This document shows positions 31,100 to 43,654 of a stretch of 64,000 nucleotides of DNA, piece after piece (position 1 is the first letter of the stretch; every line of letters begins with the position of its first letter). The notes under the pieces were generated by a model. That model was given only the letters and a program-made list of their open reading frames with translations, searched no databases and was not told where the DNA came from. The stretch lies in NCBI GenBank assembly GCA_951640165.1, contig OX621255.1, positions 27,626,001-27,690,000 on the forward strand, given 5' to 3'. The DNA is from Pseudoips prasinana. Its lineage: Eukaryota > Arthropoda > Insecta > Lepidoptera > Nolidae. The position numbers and the translations under genes are program-made.

Positions 31100-33056
31100 T
31101 TGAGATGAAATGAAATAATTTTATTGAAATGAAATAATTTTATTGTGGTACATAGGTGTTATAGATGTTACAGAATGAGTTGTGCCGCTATGACCCGCCA
31201 AATGGGCATACAATAGGTTAGATACCAATAATACACAAATTTATAATAAAAAATAATACACAAATCACTTCTCTACTAATTAGAATCATTTAGATATTCC
31301 TGCAAGCTATAGTAACATTTGTCAATAAGAAAATTATACAAAGCTTTTTTAAAATTATAAATGTCACTTAAACCTAAAATACTGTTGGGTAATTTATTAT
31401 AAATGTCAGGGATAACATAAAATATACTTTTATGGAATTAAGTTGTATTATGTTGTACTCGTCTCATCTTATCTTTATGTCTAGCTCGGTTACTGAACTT
31501 GAATAAAATACAATTAGACTTGGCAAAAATGGCACATTCATAAATATACATAGATGGTAGCGGTAGTATAGTTAACTCTTTGAAATGAGGCCTGCAAGAT
31601 TCTGTTGATTTAATATTCACCATAGATCGTATACATCTTTTTTGAGCTTTAAAAGCCAAATCTTTGTTAGTGGAGTTACCCCAGAACATCAAGCCATACC
31701 TCAAGATGGAGGCAACGTGGCCGTGGTAAGCAGTCATAACAGCAGTCCTATCAGATATCTTGCCGAGTTTATAAAGTGCGTATGATTGCTGGTTTAGTCG
31801 CTTACAAATAAAATCTATATGGTTTTTCCAGTCTAATCTCCGGTCTATGTGCAAGCCGAGAAATTTTATGGATTCTAATTCTTTAATAGCGATGTTCTCT
31901 AAATTTACATTAAAATCTGAAATTAGTTGATTTCTTTGTCTGAATGTCATAATGTGTGTCTTATCTACGTTTAATTTTAGGTTGTTACTAGAGAGCCAGT
32001 TCTGTGCATTAGTTAAAAAAGCGTTAATGTCCTCGATTATAGTAATATCGTTTCCTGTAAATAGAACTGTACTATCATCAGCAAACAGAGTCATCTGATG
32101 ATTAGTCGCTGACGGTAGGTCATTAATATAAATGAGAAAAAGTAATGGGCCCAATACACTACCTTGGGGTACTCCGAATTTGATGTGTTTGTATTCAGAC
32201 TGATAGATACACTCAGTTTTAGATGTAGGACATACTCTGCTAATCTGGGTGGCTTGTTGTCTATTAGTTAAGTAAGATTTAACAAGATTAAGGATATTGC
32301 CTCTTATGCCATAGTTATGTAATTTTTTTAGAAGAATTTCGTGATGGACGTGATCAAAGGCTTTTCTTAAATCTAGATAAACAGCTAAAGCTGATTTTCT
32401 ATTGTCCATATTCGTTGTAACTGTTTTAAGGAAGTTATAAATTGCCATGTTTACTGATTTCCTTTTACAAAATCCGTACTGCTCTGGAGCAAATACGTCA
32501 TTTTTTTCAAAGAAATTATAAAAAGAAGAGTAAATTACCTTTTCATAAATTTTCGATAATATCGGAATCAAAGCTATAGGTCTATAACAGTTAATATTAC
32601 TAGCATCTTCTTTTTTAAATATAGGTTTTATTATAGTCATTTTCAATTTATCGGGAAATATGCCATGTTCAATACTAAGATTGATAGTGTAACTTATAAT
32701 AGGAGAAATAATATGTGATACACTCTTGATAATATTTACTGCAATTTCATCATAACCAGTACTGTGCACATTTTTTAAAGAATTAATAATTTTAAAGATA
32801 TCAAATGCGGTTGTAGGATGGACAAAAATAGAATTTAATATGCTTTTATAGGTTTTTGGGGAAGTGTTGCGGCTATCATCAAACTGTGCTACGTTTACAA
32901 AGAAGTTATTAAATAATTGGGCCAAGTCCTGTGGATCTGAGATAAGTTTATCTTCAAATTTTATGAAGTTTATATTTTCTTTTAAACTTGCCTTATCGTT
33001 TTTATTTATTACGCGCCACATGGCCTTAGATTTATTTGTAGCTTTTTTAACTAGAT
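31100..33056 (-). mobile_element. 5'-truncated LINE with near-intact reverse transcriptase
   Basis: The minus-strand frame runs from 33056 to a stop at 31276-31278, interrupted only by one TAA at 31438-31440. It encodes a reverse transcriptase: the CYRPIALIPILSKI block, the AVYLDLRKAFDHV motif (first catalytic Asp), GVPQGSVLGPLLFLIYIND, the catalytic FADD near 32080, and the IKFLGLHID and thumb regions, then the C-terminal IPDIYNKLP segment. The endonuclease and any ORF1 are missing. The 3' end has a duplicated GAAATGAAATAATTTTATT unit. By motif style it belongs to the CR1/jockey group; the exact clade is unsure. The single nonsense codon replaces Leu seen in the 27627 relative. Confidence 0.85.
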
Positions 33057-33300
33057 AGATATATAGTCAAATAGAGATAGATAGTCAAACTCTTTATTTT
33101 ACTCCATAGTATAATAGAGATAGATAGTCAAACTCTTTATTTTTCTCCAAAAGAAAAACCTTAAAAGTATACAATGGGCGGTCTCAATTATCACTAAATG
33201 TGATCTCTTCCGGACAACCAAAGTAAAGATCGGAGAATGGAGATCACAATGGAGATATTGAGAGGAGCAGTAGTCTGTGTACAGATTGATTTTATGTAAC
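33057..33300 (-). repeat. LINE 3'-end fragments
   Basis: Two overlapping starts of AGATAGATAGTCAAACTCTT (33079 and 33119), then the same tail as 8270-8470 (TACAATGGGCGGTCT). Confidence 0.5.
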
Positions 33301-33334
33301 CCGGTTTATATATATAATAATAATAATATAAAAA

Positions 33335-34198
<864 letters not shown>

Positions 34199-34264
34199 AT
34201 AATATATATATAACTATATATATATATATATATAGTTATATATTGTTTATTTTTTAATAATATT

Positions 34265-34613
34265 ATTGAAGAACGTTTACTGAATTGATTAATATCATTT
34301 TTAATATTTTATTCCAAAAAATAATTAAAACTACGGAATTTATTGTTACATTAACCCTGTACAGTCAAAACAAATTGAAATGGACCGTAAGTTAAAGTAA
34401 TAAGACTTTTAAAATCGCAGTTTTATTAGTAGTCATACAAATTCTATAATTCAATACAAAATAAAGAAATATAAACTTTATTCCAAGAAACTAATTTACT
34501 AAATAACAATGCATACACATGTTAAATTAAAAATTCAGTGTATGTATTATTATTACAACATAATATTCTAATTGGGATGTTTGAGGGTGTGCGTTAATTA
34601 CGTTACATGTTGT
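34265..34613. mobile_element. MITE-Q copy
   Basis: The right end GCGTTAATTACGTTACATGT matches the MITE-Q terminus. The interior matches 600-850 inverted (TTAAAACTACGGAA, TGTACAGTCAAAACAAATTG). The left terminus is degraded. Confidence 0.6.
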
Positions 34614-34709
34614 ATATGACTTAATTTTAATAAAATTATCGTTGTTTAAATTTATGTATTAAGAAATTACTTAAACTTAAAATATTGTTTAAAAAACTAG
34701 CAAGTATTG

Positions 34710-35225
34710 CTACGTTCATGTTCACATATTGTTGCTAAGTTTTAAGCAGATTATATTAAAATGTATGTTAAAATCAAGCAAGAACATGCTAAGTACCTCC
34801 TCGCAAAGTTACTAAGTCAATCTAGTAATACAAGTTTACCTACAAGATTCACTATAATATTCTACAAATATTTTGGTACAAATAAAACTTATTATTAAAA
34901 CTAAATTACATCACACTTTCAAGCGTATGCGTAAGTAGTGGACAAACTCCAGTACGTTCAGCTACCCCAATCTGTCAAATTTCTTTTATAGATTTTCAAC
35001 TTTATCACAAAAGCATAAGGTTCACTTTCAATTGGAGAAATTCGACAGATTGGGGAAGCTTGACGTGCTGGGGTCTGTACATATAATTCGGTGTTTCCCC
35101 TTATCTGTATATAAAAATGCCATAGCGATGAGTTCCAAGAATTAGATTTTACAGTAGATTTAACTAAATGACGTATCTGATTCTTGGAACCAAGGACAAT
35201 TTACATGTTCATTAGCAAAATGTTC
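34710..35225 (-). repeat. interspersed repeat interrupted by MITE-P
   Basis: Inverted relative of 26866-27190 (CGGTGTTTC, GCGATGAGTTCCAAGAA), split by the MITE-P at 34937-35079. Confidence 0.6.
34937..35079 (+). mobile_element. MITE-P copy 3
   Basis: Palindromic core CAGCTACCCCAATCTGTCAA intact; the left terminus is eroded. Confidence 0.75.
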
Positions 35226-35384
35226 GCCTATCTTTTTTAAGATTACTACAAGCTAGTTATTTAATCAGAGTTTTATTTATACCTAGATTCTAGAGCTTTC
35301 AAAGTAATTACATTAATCTAGAAAGAAAAATCTAAAATTATATCTTTAAGATTTAACCAATACTACACGTTTCACAATGTTAAG

Positions 35385-35690
35385 TATTTTGACTGCACGA
35401 GTGGCGGTCCTCAGTCTCCTCGCCACTTCGTAATCTCGGATTCGATTCCCGCGCAACGTAAATGTGATGTGCATATGTGTGAGCCATAAATAAATAGTTA
35501 TCTGAGTCTGGATGTACAGACGCCAGCACATCCAGCTATCCCAATCTGTCAAATTTCTTTTATAGATTTTCAACTTTATCACAAAAGTATAAGGTTCACT
35601 TTCAATTGGGGAAATTTGACAGATTGGGGTAGCTTGATGTGCTGGCGTCAGTACTTAGTGTCCGGCAATTATATGTTTGTACAGTTCCCC
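35385..35690 (+). mobile_element. SINE-C copy split by MITE-P
   Basis: Halves 35385-35516 and 35654-35690 read on as one SINE-C (GAGTCTGGATGTA, then CTTAGTGTCCGGC). The MITE lies exactly at a TA. Confidence 0.7.
35515..35653 (+). mobile_element. MITE-P copy 4 (best copy)
   Basis: Starts TACAGACGCCAGCACATCCA, ends in the inverse, TA duplicated; ~139 bp, with arms of ~50 bp that pair almost fully. Confidence 0.85.
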
Positions 35691-35834
35691 GCGACACAAG
35701 GATCAACGTATCTGGGGCTGGCATAGTCAAAAACCACTATAGTTTACTATTAGGAACAAAAACTGGAAATAAAACGATAGTCCTTATAAAATAATTCGAC
35801 GTGTTACAGTATTTGCCAATGAATCCGACATTGC

Positions 35835-36110
35835 TGGGACATTATTTACACACGGCCAGATGGCCGTTTCCATAGTTCAAGCTCTGCGTAGTTTGGGATC
35901 AGATGATCCCAAACTAAGCAGAGCTTGAACTATGGAAACCAGATTACTACATTATACTACTTTTCTTTTGTAAATACATACTTATATAGATAATTACACC
36001 CAGACTCAGGACAAACAGAGATCTTCATGCACAAATATCTGTCCTGGGTGGGAATCGAACCCACGACCTCCGGCGTGAAAACCAAGCATTTGCCATCCAC
36101 TAACTTATTT
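35835..36110 (-). mobile_element. SINE-D copy with fold-back tail
   Basis: SINE-D in minus orientation. Its tail segment 35905-35939 is repeated inverted at 35866-35900 (35 bp, one mismatch, AGAT spacer), so the SINE tail folds on itself. Confidence 0.8.
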
Positions 36111-36623
36111 ATATTTTCGTTCTGTATTTAGTTCAGGAATGAAATCTCTTAGCTTTCATCATAGACGCAAAATTTACTTGACTGTACTTCGGAATCATCG
36201 TTATTCTGTTTTCCCCACTAATAAAAAAAAGAAAAGGTTGTTCAAAGTCTAGGTACATACATATCTAGGTATATACATAGGATACATCACAAAACATATT
36301 TTGTGTTATGTGGGGGGAAAGAAAAAAACACACAGCAACTCCGTAAAATTCCCCGCGTTTCAAATATTTCTTCATTAATGTGGTACAAATAAAAACACTC
36401 GATGTTTTTCTTAATATTAATATTATTTAATATAGAATGACTTATTAATCTATAACTACATAGATTATCAATAAAATTATTTTTGTTGTTGCTTTTTTTA
36501 AGTATAACTACATTACGCACGATTGCCTTGGGGAGTAAGCTGGTGAATGCGTGATGAGAGCGTTACGAAATGTGTGAATGAGCGAGGCAAACGGAAATTG
36601 AGAGGGAGATATAAGTTAGTAAT
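36111..36623. other. AT-rich stretch without recognised features
   Basis: No repeat or gene supported. Confidence 0.4.
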
Positions 36624-36887
36624 GATAATAATAATATAATAATATCTAGGGACAATGTCACACAGATCATCCTAGCCCCAAACTAAGCAAAGCTTGTACT
36701 ATGGGTACTAGGCGACGATATAAATACTTATATAGATAGATAAATACTTATATACATAGAAAACATCCATGACACAGAAACAAATATTTGTGCTCATCAC
36801 ACAAATATTTGCACTTACCGGGATTCGAACCCAGGACCACCAGCTTCATAGGCAGGAGCACTACCAACTAGCCTACGATGACCGTCG
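36624..36887 (-). mobile_element. SINE-A copy
   Basis: Complete inverted copy; head at right with GGGATTCGAACCC and a TAGCCTACGATGACCG end. Confidence 0.85.
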
Positions 36888-36897
36888 AAAATGATAA

Positions 36898-37200
36898 ATG
36901 AAATGAAATGAAATGAAATATTTATTCAGCACTTGGGTATTAACATACACTTGTACTTGTCAAGGTCACAATGCAGTACATAAACAAAGTGGATAGTAAA
37001 AAGTTACAAAAAAAAAAAAAAAAAAAATATCTGTCAGTCCGTGCGGTATGTTTTATCGCATATATTTTCTGAAATCCTTAAATAAATAACAATTTACTAA
37101 TCTATTATTTTGGAAATTTAGTTCTACTATATTAAAATTAAAGAATTGAAGACTAAAGCAAAAGACGAAATTCTAAGTGAGGGTGCGATCACTTGCACGG
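36898..37200 (-). repeat. interspersed repeat with (AAATG)n end
   Basis: Begins with repeated AAATG, then TTTATTCAGCACTTGGGTAT, and ends near AATTGAAGAC. Partner of 25880-26240. Contains an A-run of 23 bases near 37004-37027. Confidence 0.5.
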
Positions 37201-37576
37201 GATCACCGATCACGCATTAATGGGCCAAAGTGATCCTCGCCGCTGAGGAACCTACCCTAGCTAGCCTGCGGCTTTCTCTAGCTGCCTAGGTGGACGACCC
37301 GGAGAAGAAAGCCACAAAGAAACTCCGGGCTTGCTTTGTTCGTCTTCTTTTGCTTTCAGTTTACGATTTTTATTTTTTAAATGTCATGTATTTTACTTAC
37401 ATTGTGAGGACTTACATTTTACTTACATGATAGGAGAGAGAGTTACTTTTTGTATATTACTATAGGGGCAAGAGAGAGAGAGAGAAAGAGAGACGCGAGT
37501 GCGAGCACATATTTTATTTCTTTCTTAGACAGTTACGTTCGAAGTTTTACGTCAGTCGTGTGGTCTAAAGCACACT
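37201..37576. other. unrecognised stretch with GA-rich simple repeats
   Basis: A GC-richer piece at 37195-37350 and an AGAG run at 37469-37492. No gene model supported. Confidence 0.35.
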
Positions 37577-37880
37577 CTTTTTTGTTAGAGTTCCGTACCC
37601 AAAGGGTAAAACGGGGCCCTGTTATTAAGACTTCGCTGTCCGTCCGTCTGTCACCGGGTTGTATCTCATGAACCACGATAGTTAGACAGTTAAAATTTTA
37701 AAAATGTATTTCAGTTGCCGCTATAACAACAAATACTAAAAAACAAACTAATAAATAATTATTTAAAGGGGCTCCCATACAACTAACGTGAATTTTTTCC
37801 TCGTTTTTGTACATAATGTTACGGAAGCGAGTTCCTTTCGTGCGCGAGTCCGGCTCGCACTTGGCCGGTTTTTGTTTTAT
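37577..37880. repeat. interspersed repeat with terminal hairpin
   Basis: Starts AGAGTTCCGTACCCAAAGGG and ends GCGCGAGTCCGGCTCGCAC then TTGGCCGGTTTTT. The end hairpin GCGAG/CTCGC near the 3' terminus recalls rolling-circle elements, but I cannot assign it. Confidence 0.5.
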
Positions 37881-38154
37881 ATTCAACGTTATGTAAGTTG
37901 TCAAAACAAACAGAAACAGTTTCACACAAGAATTTATTTTTTCAAGATTAGCCAGAAACAAGCTTGCATGCCTCACGCAATTCGTATACACAATACAATC
38001 TACTTCAAATAATATCCTTATAATAATTCCTTCATAATAATTACACGTCACCTTTGATATGAATCATTTAGTTTATCCGGATCCATGGACTGAAAGTTAC
38101 ACTGAAGATTTCTGTGTTTAGTTTCCAAGAAACGACATGGGAAATATTAATACA

Positions 38155-38340
38155 CTAGCTGTTCCACGCGGTTTTACCCCGCGTTAAATTTTATAAATTA
38201 TAGCCTTTGTTCTAAACCAGGGGATCAACTAACTCCATACCAAATTTTATTAAAATCGCTCAAGCCGTTTAGACGTGAAGAACTAACAAACATAGACACT
38301 CACACACTCACAAACTTTCGCCTTTATAATATTAGTGTGA
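38155..38340 (-). mobile_element. Hel-4 non-autonomous Helitron
   Basis: Plus-strand ends CTAGCTGTTCCACGCGG and TATAATATTAGTGTGA; flanks A and T. Confidence 0.75.
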
Positions 38341-38383
38341 TACATACATACGTAGACTCACGCAGAGGGGTAGGCAGAGACCA

Positions 38384-40295
38384 CCGACTTCCATTTGTCA
38401 CGATCCTTGTACACCTTTTTCGCCTCGTTTACTGTCATTATATTCTTCATACATGCCTACCGGTTTTAGGGTCCTTCTATCCTGGCCGTTTTTGACAAAG
38501 TCTCCGCTTTGATCAGAGTTAGTTCTACGAGGGATTTAAAAATATTAATAATTGAAATACTATAACGATCCTTCCACAACTCTTTCGCCTCGTTTACTTT
38601 CGTTACATTCTTCATACATGCTCACTGGTTTAGGGAACTCTGACCTGCCCTGTCTTGAGAACGTCTCCTATTTGGTCAGAGAATGTTCTACGAGGAATTT
38701 CTAAATATTAATATTTGAAATACTATTACGATCCCTGCACACCCCTTTCGCCTCGTTTACTGTCGTTATATTCTTCATACATGCTCGCTGGTTTAGGGTA
38801 ATTCTGACCTGCCCTGTCTTGAGAACGTCTCCTATTTGGTCAGAGAATGTTCTACGAGGAATTTCTAAATATTAATATTTGAAATACTATTACGATCCTT
38901 GCACACCTCTTTCGCCTCGTTTACTGTCATTATATTATGCATACAGGCTCGCCGGTTTAGGATAATTCTGACCTGGCCTTTTTTGAGAACGTCTCCGATT
39001 TGATCAGAGAATGTTATACGAGGAATCTCTAAATATTAATAATTGAAATACTATTTCGCCTCGTTTACTGTCGTTACAATCTTCATACATGCTTGCCAGT
39101 TTAGGGTACTTCTGACCTGTCCTGTCTTGAGAACGTCTCCTATTTGGTCAGAGAATGTTCTACGAGGAATTTCTAAATATTAATAATTGAAATACTATTA
39201 CGATCCCTGCACATCCCTTTTGCTTCGTTTACTGTAGTTATATTCTTCATACATGCTTGCTGGTTTAGGGTACTTCTATCCTGGCCTTTCTTGAGAAAGT
39301 CTCCGATTTGATCAGAGAATGTTCTACGAGGAATTTCTAAATATTAATATTTAAAATACTATTACGAACCTTCCACAACTCTTTCGCCTCATTTACTGTC
39401 ATTATATTCTTCATACAGGCTCGCCGGTTTAGGATACTTCTGACCTGGCCTTTCTTGAGAACGTCTCCGATTTGATCAGAGAATGTTATATGAGGAATTT
39501 CTAAATATTAATAATTGAAATACTATTTCGCCTCGTTTACTGTCGTTACAATCTTCATACATGCTTGCCAGTTTAGGGTACTTCTGACCTGTCCTGTCTT
39601 GAGAACGTCTCCTATTTGGTCAGAGAATGTTCTACGAGGAATTTCTAAATATTAATAATTGAAATACTATTACGATCCCTGCACATCCCTTTTGCTTCGT
39701 TTACTGTAGTTATATTCTTCATACATGCTTGCTGGTTTAGGGTACTTCTATCCTGGCCTTTCTTGAGAAAGTCTCCGATTTGATCAGAGAATGTTCTACG
39801 AGGAATTTCTAAATATTAATAATTGAAATACTATTACGATCCCTGCACATCCCTTTTGCTTCGTTTACTGTAGTTATATTCTTCATACATGCTTGCTGGT
39901 TTAGGGTACTTCTATCCTGGCCTTTCTTGAGAAAGTCTCCGATTTGATCAGAGAATGTTCTACGAGGAATTTCTAAATATTAATATTTAAAATACTATTA
40001 CGAACCTTCCACAACTCTTTCGCCTCATTTACTGTCATTATATTCTTCATACAGGCTCGCCGGTTTAGGATACTTCTGACCTGGCCTTTCTTGAGAACGT
40101 CTCCGATTTGATCAGAGAATGTTATATGAGGAATTTCTAAATATTAATATTTGAAATACTATTACGATCCTTCCACAACTCTTTCGCCTTATTTACTGTC
40201 ATTATATTCTTCATACAGGCTCGCCGGTTTAGGATACTTCTGACCTGGCCTTTCTTGAGAACGTCTCCGATTTGATCAGAGAATGTTCTAATATT
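38384..40295 (-). repeat. 164-bp tandem array derived from a LINE coding end
   Basis: Twelve units of about 164 bp (two of them 144 bp with the same ~20-bp deletion), anchored by CGTTTACTGTCGTTA at roughly 38427, 38591, 38754, 38918, 39062, 39226, 39390, 39534, 39698, 39861, 40026 and 40188. On the minus strand each encodes FSDQIGDVLKKGQVRS then RRACMKNI...NEAKE, matching the single piece at 59995-60200. Blocks of three to four units are themselves duplicated. Confidence 0.9.
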
Positions 40296-40739
40296 AATGT
40301 GATCTATTTCCTTTCAAAAATCGCTATCCTTCCTAATGTATTACTTGAATTTGAACAATAATTTCCTTTCAGTCCACATTTCTACTCAAAGCCTAATTTT
40401 CCGAATAAGTGATTCTTTGAAGTCACATTTCAAACATTTATTTGACATTTCAATGACAAAATTACTCGCCCCATTATCCTTTATGATAGGAGGCTTTTAC
40501 GGAATTAATCGCTCCATGTGTGACGTCGGCAATGATAATATAAATCTTTACCTACGGGCTTATATTTAAAATTGAGTGACGTAGTAACGTTTATAGAAAA
40601 TTACTGAGATATTGGTGTCTTTGTGGTCTTGCGAGGTATTTGACGTATTCAAATTCATCAGAATATCAGCCTGATATTGACTTCTTACCTAAAGTGATTT
40701 TGATTTGATTTTTTAAAAAGACATCGCCCGCATTAGTGT

Positions 40740-40915
40740 AATTAATCGCTGTGACGCGTGGTAGGTACTTTACAAACATATAATAAATAGATGGACACAA
40801 ATTACATCCAGACTCAGAACAACTATTTATGGGTACACAATAGTTGTCCGGCGGACACGAAGCGGCGAGGCGACTGTCTTAGCCGCTGCGACACACGTGC
40901 AGTCAGTCAAGATTA
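40740..40915 (-). mobile_element. SINE-C copy
   Basis: Contains GGACACAAATTACATCCAGA and GGCGAGGCGACTGTCTTAGC; the B box is partly deleted. Confidence 0.7.
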
Positions 40916-41801
40916 TTAGAAACTCTAGTGACACTTTAGACAAACCAATCTATCGCATTTCGTCGCCACCACCTTAACCTTTGGTTTGTATTTGTATTGA
41001 TGAAATGGCCTCTACGTTCTCCTTTCGTCCCGCTCACAATAGGCCTATCTTTTCAGGTTTTAAAATAGAGAGACATTTGCGCAAATGTGCGTAACCCGAC
41101 AGCGGGTTCAAAGCGTCGTGGATAGGGCTCCGCACACTTACGCACGGGTTCCTCTTTGACAGTATGAGGCCGTCTCCCACAGCCCTTGTTGATTGACCGG
41201 TGGTGCGATGATTTAATGAACACGGTACTCACAATGAAACTCCCTTTTAGATTGACTGATGATTATATTAAAAACTTTAAATTACAGAGCACATTTTACA
41301 TAGATGACATGACCGACCCGCGCTGTTCCTTCCCTCAGAATCGCCATGACTCAACTGGCCAATGAGCGATCAGAATGACAGTACAGATATTCTATATTAA
41401 TTAGTGATGACAATATTTAAAAAATACAAGCACCAGCGGGAAATTTTAACCGGTTATGTATTGATTACAATGAAACATATTGATTTTGCGTCAACAGCAG
41501 TTGAACGAAATGCACAAAAAATAACCTTCTCATCCACGTCAGTTACCATCCAGAGTCGAGGTTCTAACGTTACCATATGGAGCCACCTCGGTTGCCATGC
41601 GAGTTGATGACTGCAGTCAGGTTGTAGTTAGTACACAGTCGCGCTGCTGCCCGACTACCTGGTGTATCCCTTAGTCACCTTTGACGACACTGAAGGGATT
41701 GTATGGAGGGATCCTTTCATTCTTTCTGGGCTGAAACCACACGGCCCAAATTAAATTTGATATTTTTTTATTTCTGAGAGGTAGGGCATAGCGTTCATTC
41801 G
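40916..41801. other. stretch without recognised features
   Basis: Slightly GC-richer than its neighbours around 41080-41200. No repeat family or gene supported. Confidence 0.35.
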
Positions 41802-42081
41802 CTCAAAGAGCAGCCCGACTGGGGAAGTACCTTCACCTTACAGAAGACATCCTTTAATAATAACATTAATAACTTTACTGTTGTGTTTCTGCGTGTGAGT
41901 AAGGTCGCCAGAGCTCATTGGGGGGGGGGGGGGAAGGTTCGGCAACGCTTGTTTGCTGACTCTTAAAGGCGGGCAACGCACCCGTGACACCTCTGGTGTT
42001 GCGAGCGTACATGGGCGGCGGTGATCACTTACCATCAGGTGACCCGCTTGCTCGTTAGTCGCGCTATGACATTAAAAAACG
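41802..42081 (+). repeat. LINE 3'-end, unfolded copy
   Basis: Colinear relative of 2311-2690, without its inverted duplication. Contains a G15 run near 41921-41935 and CTTACCATCAGGTGACCCGC. Target of the BEL/Pao insertion that follows. Confidence 0.7.
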
Positions 42082-42086
42082 CCATG

Positions 42087-42383
42087 TGTAAAGACCGGTA
42101 CGACCTGAAGGGTCCTACTGGGTAAATAAATGAAAGAGTGGACTGTATATAAGCTGGACCGTATTGCCGTTAGAATTGTATTGTACAAAAATTGAACCCG
42201 CGAACAAACATAAGGTTATTTAGGATCGGTTGATGTGAGGAGGTCCAAAGAGCGAATGGACGAGTGTTGCCGCCGATTCTATGTTGGCGCCACCGTCGCG
42301 TCGCTCCACCCGAAGTCACTTGACGGCAGCGGAGGGCGCCCCGCGCCCTTCCACCCGAGCGTTATGTTGCGAAAGTTCCAACA
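42087..42383 (-). repeat. BEL/Pao 3' LTR
   Basis: Left LTR; TG...CA ends. Preceded by the target copy CCATG. Confidence 0.88.
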
Positions 42384-43654
42384 TGCTGGCCGGGTTGAAG
42401 TCTATGACTACATAAAAAGACTTCAAGAATCTGTAAATAGCTAGATATTATTATATGTCCTCCAAAGGAAGTCCTGCTCTAGACGTCATCAACTTGGCGC
42501 TCCTGATGATGAACCTTTAACTTAGGTATAAGACTCAGAAGCCGTCCAATAGGATGGGATAAAAAGTGAGCAGGAATAAGAAGAGGAAAACTAAGGATAT
42601 CTGGAATATGAAATAAAGAGTTGAATTGTGGAATATTACTGGCTGATACTCTCATGATGCTCATAGCCAATGCTAAGAATTATAAAAATAAATAAATTTA
42701 AGAGGTTTGAAGCAACCGTTACATATAATGACAAATAAAATCCAAAGTAAAATACGAGTTACTTAAGATTAAAATTTATGAATTACAATTATAGTAGGAC
42801 GTATAAACAATGAAATGTAATTACAACTGCTAGTAAGTAAATATAATAAATACACGATTGACATGATTTAAATAAATATAATGAGTTACGGTCGACTCTT
42901 GATGGAACCGTAACGAGTTCAAACTGACAGGGCTTTACCAGACAGCAGTTACCAAAAATAAATATATAAAAATTGGCATGTCGTAGTCACGTGTAAGATT
43001 GCTACAAATAATCAGATTAGATTGAAACTAAGAGTTTCATAGTGTTAGTGTAAAATTAAATAAGATGTATACACTCATTAGGTAAAAATATATTAACACA
43101 TTTTGTTTAACATCTTACGAATAAGCGTTGGAAAGTTATTATGTACAGATTGACGACTAACTACTTATGAATGTATGTGAAGGTTTATAATGCATGAATA
43201 AAAAAATGAAGATGGATAAAAAAAAACTAAAGATGAACTAAAGTCAACACGAATGAAATGCTGATGCAATCAGCCTTCAGGCCTCCGGAAGTAAAAACCA
43301 TCGCGAGGTGGCACGACAGCTCTTAGTTCCACGTGTGATTTTCTGATACTACTGTACTAAACTACTAAGCAACTACAAACTAAATTATTAACAATAATCA
43401 AAGATGCCAGTAAAAAGACCTTGATTTTTAGTAACTTAGTAAAATTTATTTAGTAATTGTACGATATATTAATATACTTAATAGACGTTATTATTTGAAA
43501 TTAAAATATAAACATAAATAAAAAATAAACTAATTAAATTAATAAAAAAATATTGTTAGTTTTTTAAAATGCCCTGCATTTGGCTAGTTTGGTACCTGCC
43601 CGTGTAAGTAGGTAATGGGACACATGGATGCGAAATAATATATTTGACATGTGC

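Noticed and set aside
37788..38051. Coding gene on either strand
   Set aside because: Overlapping frames within or beside a non-coding interspersed repeat; no motif.
38384..40295. CRISPR array
   Set aside because: The units are contiguous 164-bp tandem repeats with no unique spacers, in a eukaryotic setting.
42235..42444. Protein starting MRRSKERMDECC, also at 45846
   Set aside because: Frame lies in the LTR of the BEL/Pao element, on the strand opposite to its gag; the duplication is due to the two LTRs.
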